The translations under genes and the position numbers were made by a program. From contig JAWSVK010000002.1 of assembly GCA_033851955.1 (NCBI GenBank), positions 7,323-71,322 of the forward strand: a stretch of 64,000 bases of DNA, in the 5' to 3' direction. The stretch comes from Profundibacter sp033851955 (GTDB lineage: Bacteria; Pseudomonadota; Alphaproteobacteria; Rhodobacterales; Rhodobacteraceae). Under the pieces are notes generated by a model that saw only the letters and a list, made by a program, of their open reading frames with translations, had not been told where the DNA came from and did no database searches. Below, piece by piece: positions 43,182-52,219 of the stretch (positions within the stretch are counted from its first letter, which is position 1; every line of letters starts with the position of its first letter).

Positions 43182-45230
43182 TTACCGCCATAAATACGCG
43201 AAACTTGCGAACAACCCTTGCAGTCTGGACAACAAGCGCAACCCGATACTTTGGCGCGGCAACATGCTGTTTTGCAACCGCTCCAACACCACTTCTGGCG
43301 GGCAGGGCTGTTGGGTTACTGGGTCAAAATAGCGTGGATAATCGATCAGGGTTGCGTGGGCCAGTTGGGCCAACGTCGGGCGGGTGTAGCGACGATCAGG
43401 TGTTTGCGCCAAATCACGGGTCATGCCCCATCCGGCATAAAACGGCACGCCCAGACAAGTCACGGATTTGCCGCGCAACAGGGCCTCGAACCCCAGCAAG
43501 GACGTCAGGGTCCAGATCTCGTCCGCCATATCAATCAACGCGATAGGATCGGCATTGCTGGCGATCACATCGGCGTATTTTGCGGCCTCATCGGGTGGGA
43601 TCAACCCTTGACGCAATCCGGCTTCAACGTCGGGATGGGGCTTGTAAATCAACACGGCGTCTGGGTTTTCAGCCCGCGCCCGCTGCAACAGATCAATGTT
43701 GCGACAAGGCCCATCGCATCCCTTAAGGATCGACGCATCATCCTCGACCTGTCCGGGCACCAAAACCCGATGCCCAACAGGCAAGTCTGGCAGGGCGCTG
43801 TCCCCAATGTTATATTTGCTAAGGCCAGCACGGGTCAGGTTGCGGATCAGCCGCTCGGACCGAAAAATGGCGTGATCCGGCAGGTCAGTCGACAGGTTTA
43901 TCAGCGTCTCAAGACGGCTATCGCGGGTAGGGTCGTAATATATGCCCAAATCATCTGCGACCAAGGAAAGCGGCGCATTCAGCGTCGCCCCCAAACCCTG
44001 TGAGCGCAAAAAGCCATCTTCAACCCGCAGCACAGGCTCGTCCTGCATTTCAGGCGTTTCTTGGCTGGCCCAGACCAGTTGACTGGCCCCTGTTGCTTGC
44101 GCCAACTTGCGGGCCTTAACGGGATCATTTTCAAACCGCAGTTTTTTGTAACGGCCGTAAAATGCTTGCAAGGAATTGCGTTTCCAGCGGCGCATTCCCA
44201 CGGCAACATGGCCATTGCGATCCTCGCGCCATGCCCGCACTTGGGCCTCAAGCATGTCGATCACGCGTTCCAATTCACAGAGTTTGTCGCGAAACGGATC
44301 ATACCACTTTGGATACAGGATCATCGCTGCGCCAAACAATTGTGGGCGCGTCAGGGTGCGTTGGCGTCTGGGCACAGGGTTTTGATCCTCGGTCAGCCCC
44401 CAACCTGCATAAAACGGTTGGCCAAAGACCCGTGGCTTGTGCCCCGCAAAAATAGCCTCGAACCCCAGTTGCGATGACACGGTATAGATCGCAATCGCCC
44501 CCTCCATCAGCGCCCATGGCGAAACGGTATCGTCAAGTAAGGATACCCGCGTGCTGGCGTCGGCCGCACCGTAATGCCCCTCGCTACCGCGGGCAGAGGT
44601 CTTGGGATGCGGTTTGATGATGATCTGCGCGCCGGGGTGTTCTTCTTGAGCGAACACCAGCATTTCTTTGAACATGGCGGTGTTGGCATTGGAGGCGACG
44701 ACAGAGGCGCTGCCCTTGGGTTGGTCAACCACGAGCACGTAGCCGGGGGCGGGCAGGGGCAGGTCAGGATCGTAGCCGTTATATTTTGACAGCCCGATGC
44801 TCTTTAGGCGCTCAACTGCGGTGCGGGCACGGTTCAGTAGGGCGGTGTCATCCAAGGGGGCGGTTGCCAGTAAGTCCTCTAGGTCACACACTGTTGCAGG
44901 GTCGAAATGCACGCCGTTTTGATCCAAAAACAACCCAAGAGGGCCGTCATTATCTACCCCGTCCAGTTCATCAACACCGAGCGCTCCCAAAAAAGCCTGC
45001 TCTATCCGCAAGGTTGCGGCACCTGGTAGGGCCTCGTCATCTGAAGGGGTAGAGCTTTGGCCCCAAATGCCGATCATTTCATCACCTACAGGTTTGCTGT
45101 GGTCGAGATCATAGCCTGAAAGCTGTAAAATACGCCGGATGCGGGGATGGCTCAAATGGTCTGGAGGGGATGCAAAAAGCCGCCGACGGTTTGACCCGTC
45201 GGCGGCTTGTGTATTGCTTGAACTTGGCAT
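43182..45230 (-). CDS. kpsC: capsule polysaccharide lipid-linker transferase KpsC
   Basis: This encodes 682 residues with two homologous glycosyltransferase halves, as in KpsC. The N-terminal half ends with FEAIFAGHKPRVFGQPFYAGWGL and the C-terminal half with FEALLRGKSVTCLGVPFYAGWGM. Both contain the VEDGFLRSQGLG / EQAFLGALGVDE motif and LVVDQPKGSASV / VLVPGQVEDDAS. KpsC and KpsS add beta-Kdo residues to lyso-phosphatidylglycerol, making the lipid anchor of group 2 capsules at the inner membrane. It follows the export lipoprotein gene by 6 bases. Confidence 0.92.
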   Translation of the reverse strand: MPSSSNTQAADGSNRRRLFASPPDHLSHPRIRRILQLSGYDLDHSKPVGDEMIGIWGQSSTPSDDEALPGAATLRIEQAFLGALGVDELDGVDNDGPLGLFLDQNGVHFDPATVCDLEDLLATAPLDDTALLNRARTAVERLKSIGLSKYNGYDPDLPLPAPGYVLVVDQPKGSASVVASNANTAMFKEMLVFAQEEHPGAQIIIKPHPKTSARGSEGHYGAADASTRVSLLDDTVSPWALMEGAIAIYTVSSQLGFEAIFAGHKPRVFGQPFYAGWGLTEDQNPVPRRQRTLTRPQLFGAAMILYPKWYDPFRDKLCELERVIDMLEAQVRAWREDRNGHVAVGMRRWKRNSLQAFYGRYKKLRFENDPVKARKLAQATGASQLVWASQETPEMQDEPVLRVEDGFLRSQGLGATLNAPLSLVADDLGIYYDPTRDSRLETLINLSTDLPDHAIFRSERLIRNLTRAGLSKYNIGDSALPDLPVGHRVLVPGQVEDDASILKGCDGPCRNIDLLQRARAENPDAVLIYKPHPDVEAGLRQGLIPPDEAAKYADVIASNADPIALIDMADEIWTLTSLLGFEALLRGKSVTCLGVPFYAGWGMTRDLAQTPDRRYTRPTLAQLAHATLIDYPRYFDPVTQQPCPPEVVLERLQNSMLPRQSIGLRLLSRLQGLFASFAYLWR

Positions 45231-45236
45231 GGAACC

Positions 45237-46370
45237 TTAGTTGCCGGCCAGTGTGTTCAACGTATCAACAGTGTTCAGCGAGCCGGTGATCGCGGACAAT
45301 GTTTTGCTCCACTGTACGAACGGCGCTTCGGTTACGTAAACCGTATCGCCATCGCGCACGACAAAATCGCGGGCTTGGAACATGCCGTTGGGTTCTGTCA
45401 GGTCCAGCACATAAACCATCCGCTGCGCGCCCCTTAGATCATCGCGCACCAAGACGGCATTGGCGATTTCTTCGGGCTCGTTGCGGAACACAAACACGCC
45501 GGTTGGATCAGCCAAGTTCGAACTTAGACCACCGACCTGTGCAATCGCCTCAATGGCAGAGAGGGTCTGCGACGTGAAAGGTACGCGGTTTTGCGCGCCA
45601 GTCGCGCCCATCGCGGTAAAGGCGCGGGTGTCTTCTTCGACCAAAATCCGGTCACCACCACGCAAGGCGATGTCCAGTCCAGGGTTCTTATACAGATCTT
45701 GGAACCAAATCTGGCCACGATGTTTGCCGCGAATAACGGTGATTTGGGCAATTTCAGGCTCGACAGCAATGCCGCCTGCGCGGGCCAGCATCGCACTTAG
45801 GGTGCGGGTCGGGCGCTCAATCGCAAAAATACCTTGGCCGCCAACGCCGCCAACGACCGAAACCGTAGCGCCGTCACCGGCAAGGCGAGTTACGAGTACT
45901 TGCGGGTCAGGGGTTTGTTTATCAAGCTTAGCAGTGATGACCCGACGCAAGGCCTCGGGCGAATTGCCCGCAGCGCGGATGCGACCAGCATAGGGTATAA
46001 AAATAAAGCCCGATCCATCGACTTGAACTTCTTCAAGCGGTGTGGCGCTGGTGCCAGGCGCACCCAGCAATGGATCAGAAACATTTTCCCAAATGGTCAG
46101 ACCCAACGTGTCGCCCGCCCGAATGGTGTCCGAACCAACCAAGCCTGCGTTTTTGAACGATTTGGAAAAACCAAGCGCTGGCACGACGGCCGTGGTGCGC
46201 GTCACGTGATCGTTGACGGAAATGACGAAAGCGTCGCCTTCTTTCAGGACGGACCCTGCAAAGATTTCGCGTTTGCTGGGGCCTGAACGTGGCAAGCCGC
46301 AAGATGAAACAACAGCGAGTGCTGCTGTAAGGGCCACTGCATTAGCCCATTTCGAACCCGTGAATTTCAC
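45237..46370 (-). CDS. polysaccharide export lipoprotein (Wza/KpsD type)
   Basis: This encodes 377 residues. A lipoprotein signal is present: ALTAALAVVSSC, with Cys24 as the anchor. Then comes the polysaccharide-biosynthesis/export (Poly_export) domain (IRAGDTLGLTIWENVSDPLL, VQVDGSGFIFIPYAGRIRAAG) and two SLBB-type domains (VSVVGGVGGQGIFAI; QTLSAIEAIAQVGGLSSN). It should form or gate the outer-membrane pore for capsule export. It is cotranscribed with kpsC. kpsE, kpsM and kpsT are not in the window. Confidence 0.92.
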   Translation of the reverse strand: MKFTGSKWANAVALTAALAVVSSCGLPRSGPSKREIFAGSVLKEGDAFVISVNDHVTRTTAVVPALGFSKSFKNAGLVGSDTIRAGDTLGLTIWENVSDPLLGAPGTSATPLEEVQVDGSGFIFIPYAGRIRAAGNSPEALRRVITAKLDKQTPDPQVLVTRLAGDGATVSVVGGVGGQGIFAIERPTRTLSAMLARAGGIAVEPEIAQITVIRGKHRGQIWFQDLYKNPGLDIALRGGDRILVEEDTRAFTAMGATGAQNRVPFTSQTLSAIEAIAQVGGLSSNLADPTGVFVFRNEPEEIANAVLVRDDLRGAQRMVYVLDLTEPNGMFQARDFVVRDGDTVYVTEAPFVQWSKTLSAITGSLNTVDTLNTLAGN

Positions 46371-46465
46371 TGCCGGGTCTCCTTTTTATATGTAACACTG
46401 CCTCGGTATGCGTCAGTTTTTTTATTGGTCTTTTTTGGTAAACTACGGGAATCCTGCACAAAAGG

Positions 46466-46490
46466 CTAGGGTTTTGATTTCCAGCCCTAG
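46466..46490 (-). terminator. terminator hairpin at the kpsS stop codon
   Basis: CTAGGG (46466-46471) and CCCTAG (46485-46490) form a 6-base stem, followed leftward by CCTTTTG. The stem includes the kpsS stop codon. It suggests kpsS ends its transcript here and the export gene has its own promoter. Confidence 0.55.
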
Positions 46491-47779
46491 TTTACAACCC
46501 TAAACTGTTGCCGTGGTGCCGCGTTTCCGGTTTCCAACGCCTCATAGGGGTCTTGGGGGGCCAGCACCATATCAACCACCAAACGCATCAATTGGTCTCG
46601 CCCACGGGCAGAATAAAACCCGCCGGCAATCTGAGATGTTTCAAGCAAATATTGACGATATACCTTGTAGGCGGGCATATCCGAACGGCTGGGGTTTTGG
46701 AAAAACTCAGGTAAGGGTTGGCCGGAGACGAACTCAGGCTTGGCAAACACCGCATCGCCAAACACCTTAAGCGGAATCCCGCGTTGCAGGGCCTGTTGGC
46801 CAGCCGTTGAATTCACCGTCACCGCGCTGCGGGTGTGGTCCAACAATTGCGACAGCTTGCCGCCAAGCACATAATGCACCCGTTTTTCGACCCCGTATTC
46901 GCGGGCGATCTCGGCCACGACTTTGCGCAGACTGGCGCGGCCGGTTTCCAACGGATGCGCTTTGAAAACAAGATGGTGATGAGTTGGGGCGCCCTTGGAA
47001 AACCCCTCAACTACGGTATCAATAAAGTCGGACATTTTGTCGAACGGGCTGTGGGCCTGAAAGCTGCTGTCATGCTCCAACTGCAACAATGCCAAATGAT
47101 AAGGATAGCCGCCGCGTTTGATCCGCATGGTTGAAATGCCACGGCTTAACCAATGGGACGGCATCAACAGCAAGCGACGCAAATACAACCTGAATTCGGC
47201 GGTAACAGACAGTTTTCGGTGCGCTTTGAAATTGCGATAAGCGCCGTTCCTGAACATCACAAACCAATGGTAAAGCGCGCCATAAAATACATGGTGACGC
47301 ATGTCGCCCCAATGGCTGGGGGCCTCGGGGGTGAGCAATTCGGTGCTGGCCAGTGTTTTGCGCATGGATGCGACATCCATTTGCATCAAGCGCGAATGCC
47401 CGTTGCTGCCATCCCGCTCGTAGGTCGCCCAAAAAGGCCGCAAATAGCCTTCTTCAAAGACATGCACCGTAATGCCCGCCGACTTGGCACGTTTGGCGGC
47501 CTCAGCATGGATGTAACGTGTGTCACCGTATAGAACCAGATCCGTGATGGATTTCTCGGCCACGATGGCGTCAAACCGCTCGGGCCAGTTTTCTTGGGGG
47601 TCTTCATAGGAAATGTAGCTGTCCGTGTGGAACCAAAAGGCACGATCACCCGCGTTAAACCCAACTCGCCAAACATCTGCCCCTGCCGCGCGCAGCATTT
47701 TGCCAAGCCGGTTGAAAAAAGGCCCATGCGGCCCCTGCAGGAATAGAAATTTACGGTTCAAGCCCGCTGCGTAGCCCAT
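46487..47779 (-). CDS. kpsS: capsule polysaccharide lipid-linker transferase KpsS-like
   Basis: This encodes 430 residues of the capsule-synthesis KpsS family, starting MGYAAGLNRKFLFLQGPHGPFFNRLG, the family N-terminal motif. Others are TDLVLYGDTRYIHAEAAKRA, VFEEGYLRPFWATYERDG and TVNSTAGQQALQRGIPLKVFGDA. KpsS adds the first beta-Kdo to the lipid anchor and KpsC extends it. No strong Shine-Dalgarno is seen before the ATG at 47779. Confidence 0.9.
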   Translation of the reverse strand: MGYAAGLNRKFLFLQGPHGPFFNRLGKMLRAAGADVWRVGFNAGDRAFWFHTDSYISYEDPQENWPERFDAIVAEKSITDLVLYGDTRYIHAEAAKRAKSAGITVHVFEEGYLRPFWATYERDGSNGHSRLMQMDVASMRKTLASTELLTPEAPSHWGDMRHHVFYGALYHWFVMFRNGAYRNFKAHRKLSVTAEFRLYLRRLLLMPSHWLSRGISTMRIKRGGYPYHLALLQLEHDSSFQAHSPFDKMSDFIDTVVEGFSKGAPTHHHLVFKAHPLETGRASLRKVVAEIAREYGVEKRVHYVLGGKLSQLLDHTRSAVTVNSTAGQQALQRGIPLKVFGDAVFAKPEFVSGQPLPEFFQNPSRSDMPAYKVYRQYLLETSQIAGGFYSARGRDQLMRLVVDMVLAPQDPYEALETGNAAPRQQFRVVN

Positions 47780-47981
47780 TTAGTTCAACTTTTCACTGGT
47801 TTCCCGTTCGGGACGTTTCAAACATAGTACCCACTTTGTCACGTGGTTGTAGGTATAATCGCAATAAGGTTGGGCGAAAATGTGACGTTTCGTCAGGTTT
47901 GATACATATTCGTTAAAATCAGCTGTGCTCTTGTGCGGAAATGGCCAAAGAGCTAGAAAAATAGGGGTAAGGAGCAAGGAA

Positions 47982-48578
47982 ATGACCACAAGCACACGCA
48001 AGGCCGACAGCAAATTGGGCCATAACAACGGGCCCAGCATGGCCACGGGGGTCCGGTTTCGCAAACTTTGTTGGACCAAGGCGCGGTCACAATTGCTGCC
48101 GAACCTGCCCATCGAAGTGATCCGCAGGCGGGTGAAACGGGCCGGCGAGCTGGGCCTCGATTACAAATCCTACGCCTCGATCCGCGCCACAAGCGGCCAT
48201 GACGTGGTGGCGTTTTTGTTCTCGTCCAACGCTCTGCGGTTGCTCAAAGGCAACGCCAAGCTGCCCGCAGATCGGGTTGAAAAACTGGCCGCTCTGCAAC
48301 GCACTGGCAAGCTGGTGGCGGTGAACGCACCGCTGACGCCGGAGGAAATGATCGCGGCCGCCGCACGCTCTGACATTGCACTGGACACGGTGATCATGGC
48401 CCCCGATATGACCCAGACATGGGGGCAGGCTCGCAGTCTTCTTTTGACTGCACTGGAACCTGGAAAATTGCCCACCGATACGGTGGTGGCAATTGGCGAC
48501 ACAACGCTTGAACGTGAATGGTGCGCCGCGGGGCGATTGGCGGGATATGTCAGCGCCCAAAGCTATTTTGGCACCTGA
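47982..48578 (+). CDS. conserved protein of unknown function
   Basis: This encodes 198 residues. It starts with a polar tail (MTTSTRKADSKLGHNNGPSM), then FRKLCWTKARSQLLPNLPIEVIRRRVKRAGELGLDYKSYAS, and FLFSSNALRLLKGNAKLPADRVEKLAAL, a pattern of basic helices. No catalytic motif was recognised, although I recall similar proteins in Rhodobacteraceae. AAGGAGCAAGGA precedes the ATG at 47982. It sits divergent from kpsS and 67 bases upstream of ribH on the same strand. Confidence 0.82.
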   Translation: MTTSTRKADSKLGHNNGPSMATGVRFRKLCWTKARSQLLPNLPIEVIRRRVKRAGELGLDYKSYASIRATSGHDVVAFLFSSNALRLLKGNAKLPADRVEKLAALQRTGKLVAVNAPLTPEEMIAAAARSDIALDTVIMAPDMTQTWGQARSLLLTALEPGKLPTDTVVAIGDTTLEREWCAAGRLAGYVSAQSYFGT

Positions 48579-48645
48579 ACGGGTTGAAAACGCAATGTCT
48601 CACCCCAGTTATTAAACCAAGAAACCCCGACAAGGAGATGCCTTG

Positions 48646-49224
48646 ATGGCCGCCGAAACCACCCCCGATTTGCTCGCACCACCCAGCTTTGAAAAACCTG
48701 TCAAACTGCTGATCGTCACGGCTCCCTATCACAAGGACGTCACCGATGAATTGTTAAAAGGGGCCACGGCCATCTTGAAACAGGCCGGCGTTGAATTTGA
48801 CAGTATCGAAGTGCCTGGCGCCTTGGAAATATCGACCGCAATTGCGATTGCCGAGCGGATGAGCAACTTTGACGGCTATGTCGCATTGGGCTGCATCGTG
48901 CGTGGCCAGACCGGCAATCACAAAGCTGTCGGCAACACCTGCTACCGCGCTATCAGCCAGATGGGCCTGAACGGGGTTTGCATTGGCAACGGCATTCTGA
49001 CAGTGCGCAATCTGAAACAGGCCAAAACCCGCGCCAATGTCAAAGATCGCAATTATGGCGGGGCGGCGGCGAATGCGGCCTTGCATCTGGTGGCGTTGTC
49101 GCGCAAATGGGGCCGTGAAACCAAAGGTATTGGCTTTAAGCCCGCATCAAGCGACTTTTTGATGGCAGGCAGCACAGAAAGCCACACAGCAAGCCTGACA
49201 GAAAACGGACCAGATACAGCATGA
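48646..49224 (+). CDS. ribH: 6,7-dimethyl-8-ribityllumazine synthase
   Basis: This encodes 192 residues. It condenses 5-amino-6-ribitylamino-uracil with dihydroxybutanone phosphate, the penultimate riboflavin step. Motifs: VPGALEISTAIAIAE, YVALGCIVRGQTGNHKAV with the phosphate site, and GNGILTVRNLKQAKTRAN. AAGGAG (48632-48637) precedes ATG 48646; the preceding TTG could also initiate. The C-terminus extends about 25 residues past the usual end. Its TGA overlaps the nusB ATG (ATGA). Confidence 0.96.
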   Translation: MAAETTPDLLAPPSFEKPVKLLIVTAPYHKDVTDELLKGATAILKQAGVEFDSIEVPGALEISTAIAIAERMSNFDGYVALGCIVRGQTGNHKAVGNTCYRAISQMGLNGVCIGNGILTVRNLKQAKTRANVKDRNYGGAAANAALHLVALSRKWGRETKGIGFKPASSDFLMAGSTESHTASLTENGPDTA

Positions 49225-49679
49225 CCAAAGACAGACGCCAAATGAAATCAGCCTCCCGCCTTTTCGCGGTGCAGGCCCTGTTTCAAATGGAACACTCCGA
49301 TCACACCATCGACAACGTGTGCACTCAGTTTGAGGACCACCGCTTTGGCGCGGTCTATGAGGGCGACGAAATGGCCGAGGGCAATGTCGATCTGTTTCGC
49401 AGTCTTTTGGAAAATGCGGTCGAGTATCAGGCCCCGATTGACCAAATGACCGACCGGGCGCTGGTGGCCAAATGGGCGCTTAACCGCATTGACCCAACCC
49501 TGCGCGCCTTGTTTCGCGCAGCCGGGGCCGAACTGACCCACAGCACCACGCCGCCCAAGGTGGTGATCAACGAATATGTTGATGTCGCCAAGGCATTTTT
49601 CCCCGACGGGCGCGAGCCTAAATTCGTGAACGCAGTGCTGGACCACATGGCCCGCGAGGCCAAGCCCGAGGCGTTTTAG
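49221..49679 (+). CDS. nusB: transcription antitermination factor NusB
   Basis: This encodes 152 residues, the usual length. The helical NusB fold contains ASRLFAVQALFQME, LRALFRAAGAELTHS, VVINEYVDVAKAFF and the C-terminal FVNAVLDHMAREAK. It binds boxA RNA with NusE (S10) for rRNA antitermination. Coupled to ribH, the usual alphaproteobacterial arrangement. Confidence 0.96.
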   Translation: MTKDRRQMKSASRLFAVQALFQMEHSDHTIDNVCTQFEDHRFGAVYEGDEMAEGNVDLFRSLLENAVEYQAPIDQMTDRALVAKWALNRIDPTLRALFRAAGAELTHSTTPPKVVINEYVDVAKAFFPDGREPKFVNAVLDHMAREAKPEAF

Positions 49680-49784
49680 GCGGCATTCTTTAGGGCGCCT
49701 GCCACTTTGGCCTTCCATTCAAACCACCGAACCCCTCGGCATGGTAATTTTCTGTTCGAAAGCTGTCTGTTTCAGAAACTGGAA

Positions 49785-50110
49785 TTGGATCCTTGGCCTA
49801 AACTCATCAGTCTCTATATTCGAAATGTCCTGTCCGGGCTCGCTTTGTCAGGCATTTTAGTGACTGCCTTGGTGTATTTCGATGTCGCCAACCTGTGGCA
49901 TTGGTCAGCATTTCCAACACGGGCTGGCTGGCGGCGTGCAAGTTGTTTACTTTCAATGGCATCGTGTTTGCCGGCGTGCGATGCGCCATCGTAATCATGA
50001 GGATTGATGGAAATGACGACGAACCCGAAAGCGGCAAGCGTGATGCGCTGATGCTGGAGTGCCAACCGATTGCCATTCCAGTTGAGAACCATCGCCGTGT
50101 GCATCATTAG
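49785..50110 (+). pseudogene. small membrane protein gene split by a one-base frameshift
   Basis: Two frames join into one plausible protein. Frame A reads LDPWPKLISLYIRNVLSG, a hydrophobic helix, then YFDVANLWH. The next frame reads LVSISNTGWLAACKLFTF, a second helix GIVFAGVRCAIVIMRI, then an acidic tail ending PIAIPVENHRRVHH and a stop at 50108-50110. The join is at about 49900, where CATTGG would be in frame if it were CATTTGG. Two transmembrane helices and a cytoplasmic tail are implied. No ATG is seen at the 5' end (TTG at 49785 is possible), so the gene may be damaged there too. A sequencing error is the alternative. Confidence 0.6.
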
Positions 50111-50235
50111 GACCCTTTCACATACCAATTCCATGATAGTTTCACAGTTGCGCTGGAATGAGCAAGAAACGGGTCGTTTGTTTATGTAACGATGGTTTTA
50201 TGACGCCCTGAAGATAACCCACAGGAGCGACAGAT

Positions 50236-51162
50236 ATGAAAAGCACTTCTGCCTCGGCGATGAATCTTATGACGCTGGTCTTGTTACTGACGCTCGCGGC
50301 CGTCTGGGGTGGGTCGTTCTTTTTCGGTGAAATCGCGCTGCGAGAGGTGGAACCGCTGACCATCACGCTCCATCGTGTGTTTTGGGCGGTGCCGATATTG
50401 GCCGTGATCGTCTGGTTAAAGGGCATTGCGATACCACGTTCTTGGCGCATCTGGCGCGGATATTTGGTCATGGGGGCGCTGAACAACGCGATCCCGTTTT
50501 CACTAATCCTGTGGGGGCAAACCCAAATCGAAAGCGGGTTGGCGTCTATTTTGAACGGCACAACGGCAATGTTTGGCGCGGTGGTTGCAGGGGTGTTGCT
50601 GGTTGATGAACCACTCACGGCCAAGAAAATTGTCGGGGCGTTGCTCGGCCTTGTTGGGGTGGCTGTTGTGATGGGGGCAAAGGCTCTGACGGGTTTCAAT
50701 CTGAGCAATCTGGCGCAGCTTGCCATTCTGGGGGCGGCGCTTTCTTATGCCTTTGCAAGCGTTTGGGGAAAAACAATGTTGTCAGGCCAACCGCCACTGA
50801 TGAATGCGCTTGGAATGTTGATTGGCAGCACCATATTGATGATCCCTATTGTTTTGCTCATCGATGGTCCTCCCGAGACCTCGTTGTCCCTCAGCGTTTG
50901 GGCGGCCTTGTTTGGGGTGGCGGCGCTGTCCACGGCACTGGCGTATGTATTGTATTTCGCCATTTTGGTGCGGGCAGGGGCGGCCAATTTGATGCTGGTG
51001 ACCTTGCTGATCCCGCCCTTTTCAATCGGGTTGGGCGCGCTGTTTTTGGATGAAAGAATTGGGGCCGAGGCCTACATCGGCTTTGGCATCATCATCGTGG
51101 GGTTTGCGGTCACGGATGGGCGGCTGTTTGCGGCGCTTACGCGAAACAGGCAGCCAGATTAG
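50236..51162 (+). CDS. EamA/DMT family transporter
   Basis: This encodes 308 residues with about ten hydrophobic helices in two EamA repeats. Repeat 1 starts MTLVLLLTLAAVWGGSFFFGEIAL, with GLVGVAVVMGAKAL at its end; repeat 2 includes AALSYAFASVWGKTMLSG and ALFLDERIGAEAYIGFGIIIVG. It exports or imports small metabolites; the substrate is unknown. CAGGAG precedes the ATG. Confidence 0.92.
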   Translation: MKSTSASAMNLMTLVLLLTLAAVWGGSFFFGEIALREVEPLTITLHRVFWAVPILAVIVWLKGIAIPRSWRIWRGYLVMGALNNAIPFSLILWGQTQIESGLASILNGTTAMFGAVVAGVLLVDEPLTAKKIVGALLGLVGVAVVMGAKALTGFNLSNLAQLAILGAALSYAFASVWGKTMLSGQPPLMNALGMLIGSTILMIPIVLLIDGPPETSLSLSVWAALFGVAALSTALAYVLYFAILVRAGAANLMLVTLLIPPFSIGLGALFLDERIGAEAYIGFGIIIVGFAVTDGRLFAALTRNRQPD

Positions 51163-51468
51163 GCCGAGAATAGCCGCGAAAACGGGCGTCCATCATAACG
51201 GGGGCAAAAGTGGCGGGCCCACACGAGCCGTAGAGGTGCGTAAATTCCCGAGAACCTGTATGTACAGGTGGGTGCCAGGTAAGTGGACCAGAGCCCAAAC
51301 AGAGCCAGCTCCCTTTCGGTTGAGTAAGGCCACTGGAATTGAACCCCATGTTTACGAGAAAGGCAGAACCCGCCGCTGACCAATATAGGGTGCACGGCGG
51401 GGTCCGACAAGGGGGGCAAAGAATGATCCGGTGGTTTTGTCCCGTTTCAAATTCGCCGCCGCTGGGTT
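51163..51468. other. non-coding region with a perfect 16-base dyad
   Basis: No credible gene. Several overlapping leftward frames cross it but lack starts and family-like sequence. At 51254-51269 ACCTGTATGTACAGGT is a perfect inverted repeat with a 2-base centre. It may be decayed mobile DNA or carry a binding site. Confidence 0.4.
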
Positions 51469-51888
51469 TTAGTCGTCGCCATGCAGATCCTTGCGCATCC
51501 GCGCCATGTGATCTTCCCAGCCCTTGTCCAGCGCCAGTATTAGGCCAAATGCTTCGGCGCCTTGGGGTAGGCCGCTGTGTTCCAGCGACAGGCGTGTGCC
51601 GCCGGCCACGTCTTGCAGCGTCCATTTAACCGTGCTGACCGCATCGCCCATTGGGCCAATGGTGAATGTATAGTCCAGCGCGTCAAAGGGATTAGATTTC
51701 AACACCTTGCCCCACATCAATTTGTCGCCGCTATCGGTGCCGTACATGGCATAGTCTTCACCATCAATCAGCGGCGTTTTTGGTCTGTGAAACCATATGG
51801 CCAGCTTGTCAGGGTCGGTCAAATAGGCCCAGACCTGCTCTTTGGTGGCCTTTAGGTAGATGGATTTTCGCAAGATGGCATCAGTCAT
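51469..51888 (-). CDS. SRPBCC/AHSA1 domain protein
   Basis: This encodes 139 residues of the AHSA1-like START fold: ILRKSIYLKATKEQVWAYLTDPDKLAIWFHRP at the start, WKVLKSN-like strands, TLQDVAGGTRLSLEHSGLP and the terminal WEDHMARMRKDL helix. Bacterial members bind small hydrophobic ligands; the ligand is unknown. Its ATG overlaps the end of the ArsR-type regulator gene by 8 bases, a common ArsR-SRPBCC pairing. Confidence 0.92.
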   Translation of the reverse strand: MTDAILRKSIYLKATKEQVWAYLTDPDKLAIWFHRPKTPLIDGEDYAMYGTDSGDKLMWGKVLKSNPFDALDYTFTIGPMGDAVSTVKWTLQDVAGGTRLSLEHSGLPQGAEAFGLILALDKGWEDHMARMRKDLHGDD

Positions 51889-52219
51889 TGTTCACGTCCT
51901 TTTTAATGTCAGTTTCAATAGCGGTTTTGAGAGCAGACAGGCGGTCACCCCAGAAGGCATCAAAGAAGCTGAGCCAATCCAGAACGGGCGCCAGCCCCTG
52001 TGGGTTAATCTTGTTAATGCGGGTCCGTCCGACGCTGTGAACTTCGATCAGGCCGCCATCTGACAACACAGTCAGATGCTTTTTCACAGCTGCGCGCGTC
52101 ATGTCAAAATTGTCTGACACCTGCGCGATGCTCATGTCTTGGTCCCGCAGCATTTGCAGAATGGCGCGCCGTGTTGGATCGGCCAAAGCGCGAAAGCTGT
52201 GTTGGGCGATGGCGTTCAT
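51881..52219 (-). CDS. ArsR/SmtB-type winged-helix regulator
   Basis: This encodes 112 residues. The fold is the ArsR winged helix: FRALADPTRRAILQMLRDQDMSIAQVSDNFDMTRAAVKKHLTVL, then VGRTRINKINPQGL. No metal-binding Cys cluster (such as CxC) is present in helix 3, so metal sensing is unlikely. It lies between the cupin and SRPBCC genes with overlaps on both sides, and is a natural candidate to bind the dyad upstream of the operon. Confidence 0.93.
   Translation of the reverse strand: MNAIAQHSFRALADPTRRAILQMLRDQDMSIAQVSDNFDMTRAAVKKHLTVLSDGGLIEVHSVGRTRINKINPQGLAPVLDWLSFFDAFWGDRLSALKTAIETDIKKDVNND

Noticed and set aside
47780..48112. 110-residue leftward frame abutting kpsS, with a hydrophobic stretch
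   Set aside because: Its start overlaps the 5' end of the well-supported rightward gene at 47982 and the N-terminal half is antisense to it. No Shine-Dalgarno or family-like sequence; only the part below 47980 could be real.
49814..50134. 106-residue leftward frame
   Set aside because: Antisense to the frameshifted small membrane protein, whose joined frames give coherent helices; the leftward frame gives none.
51137..51625. 162-residue leftward frame
   Set aside because: Its 5' half is in the wrong frame of the SRPBCC gene and the rest crosses a region of no recognisable protein.
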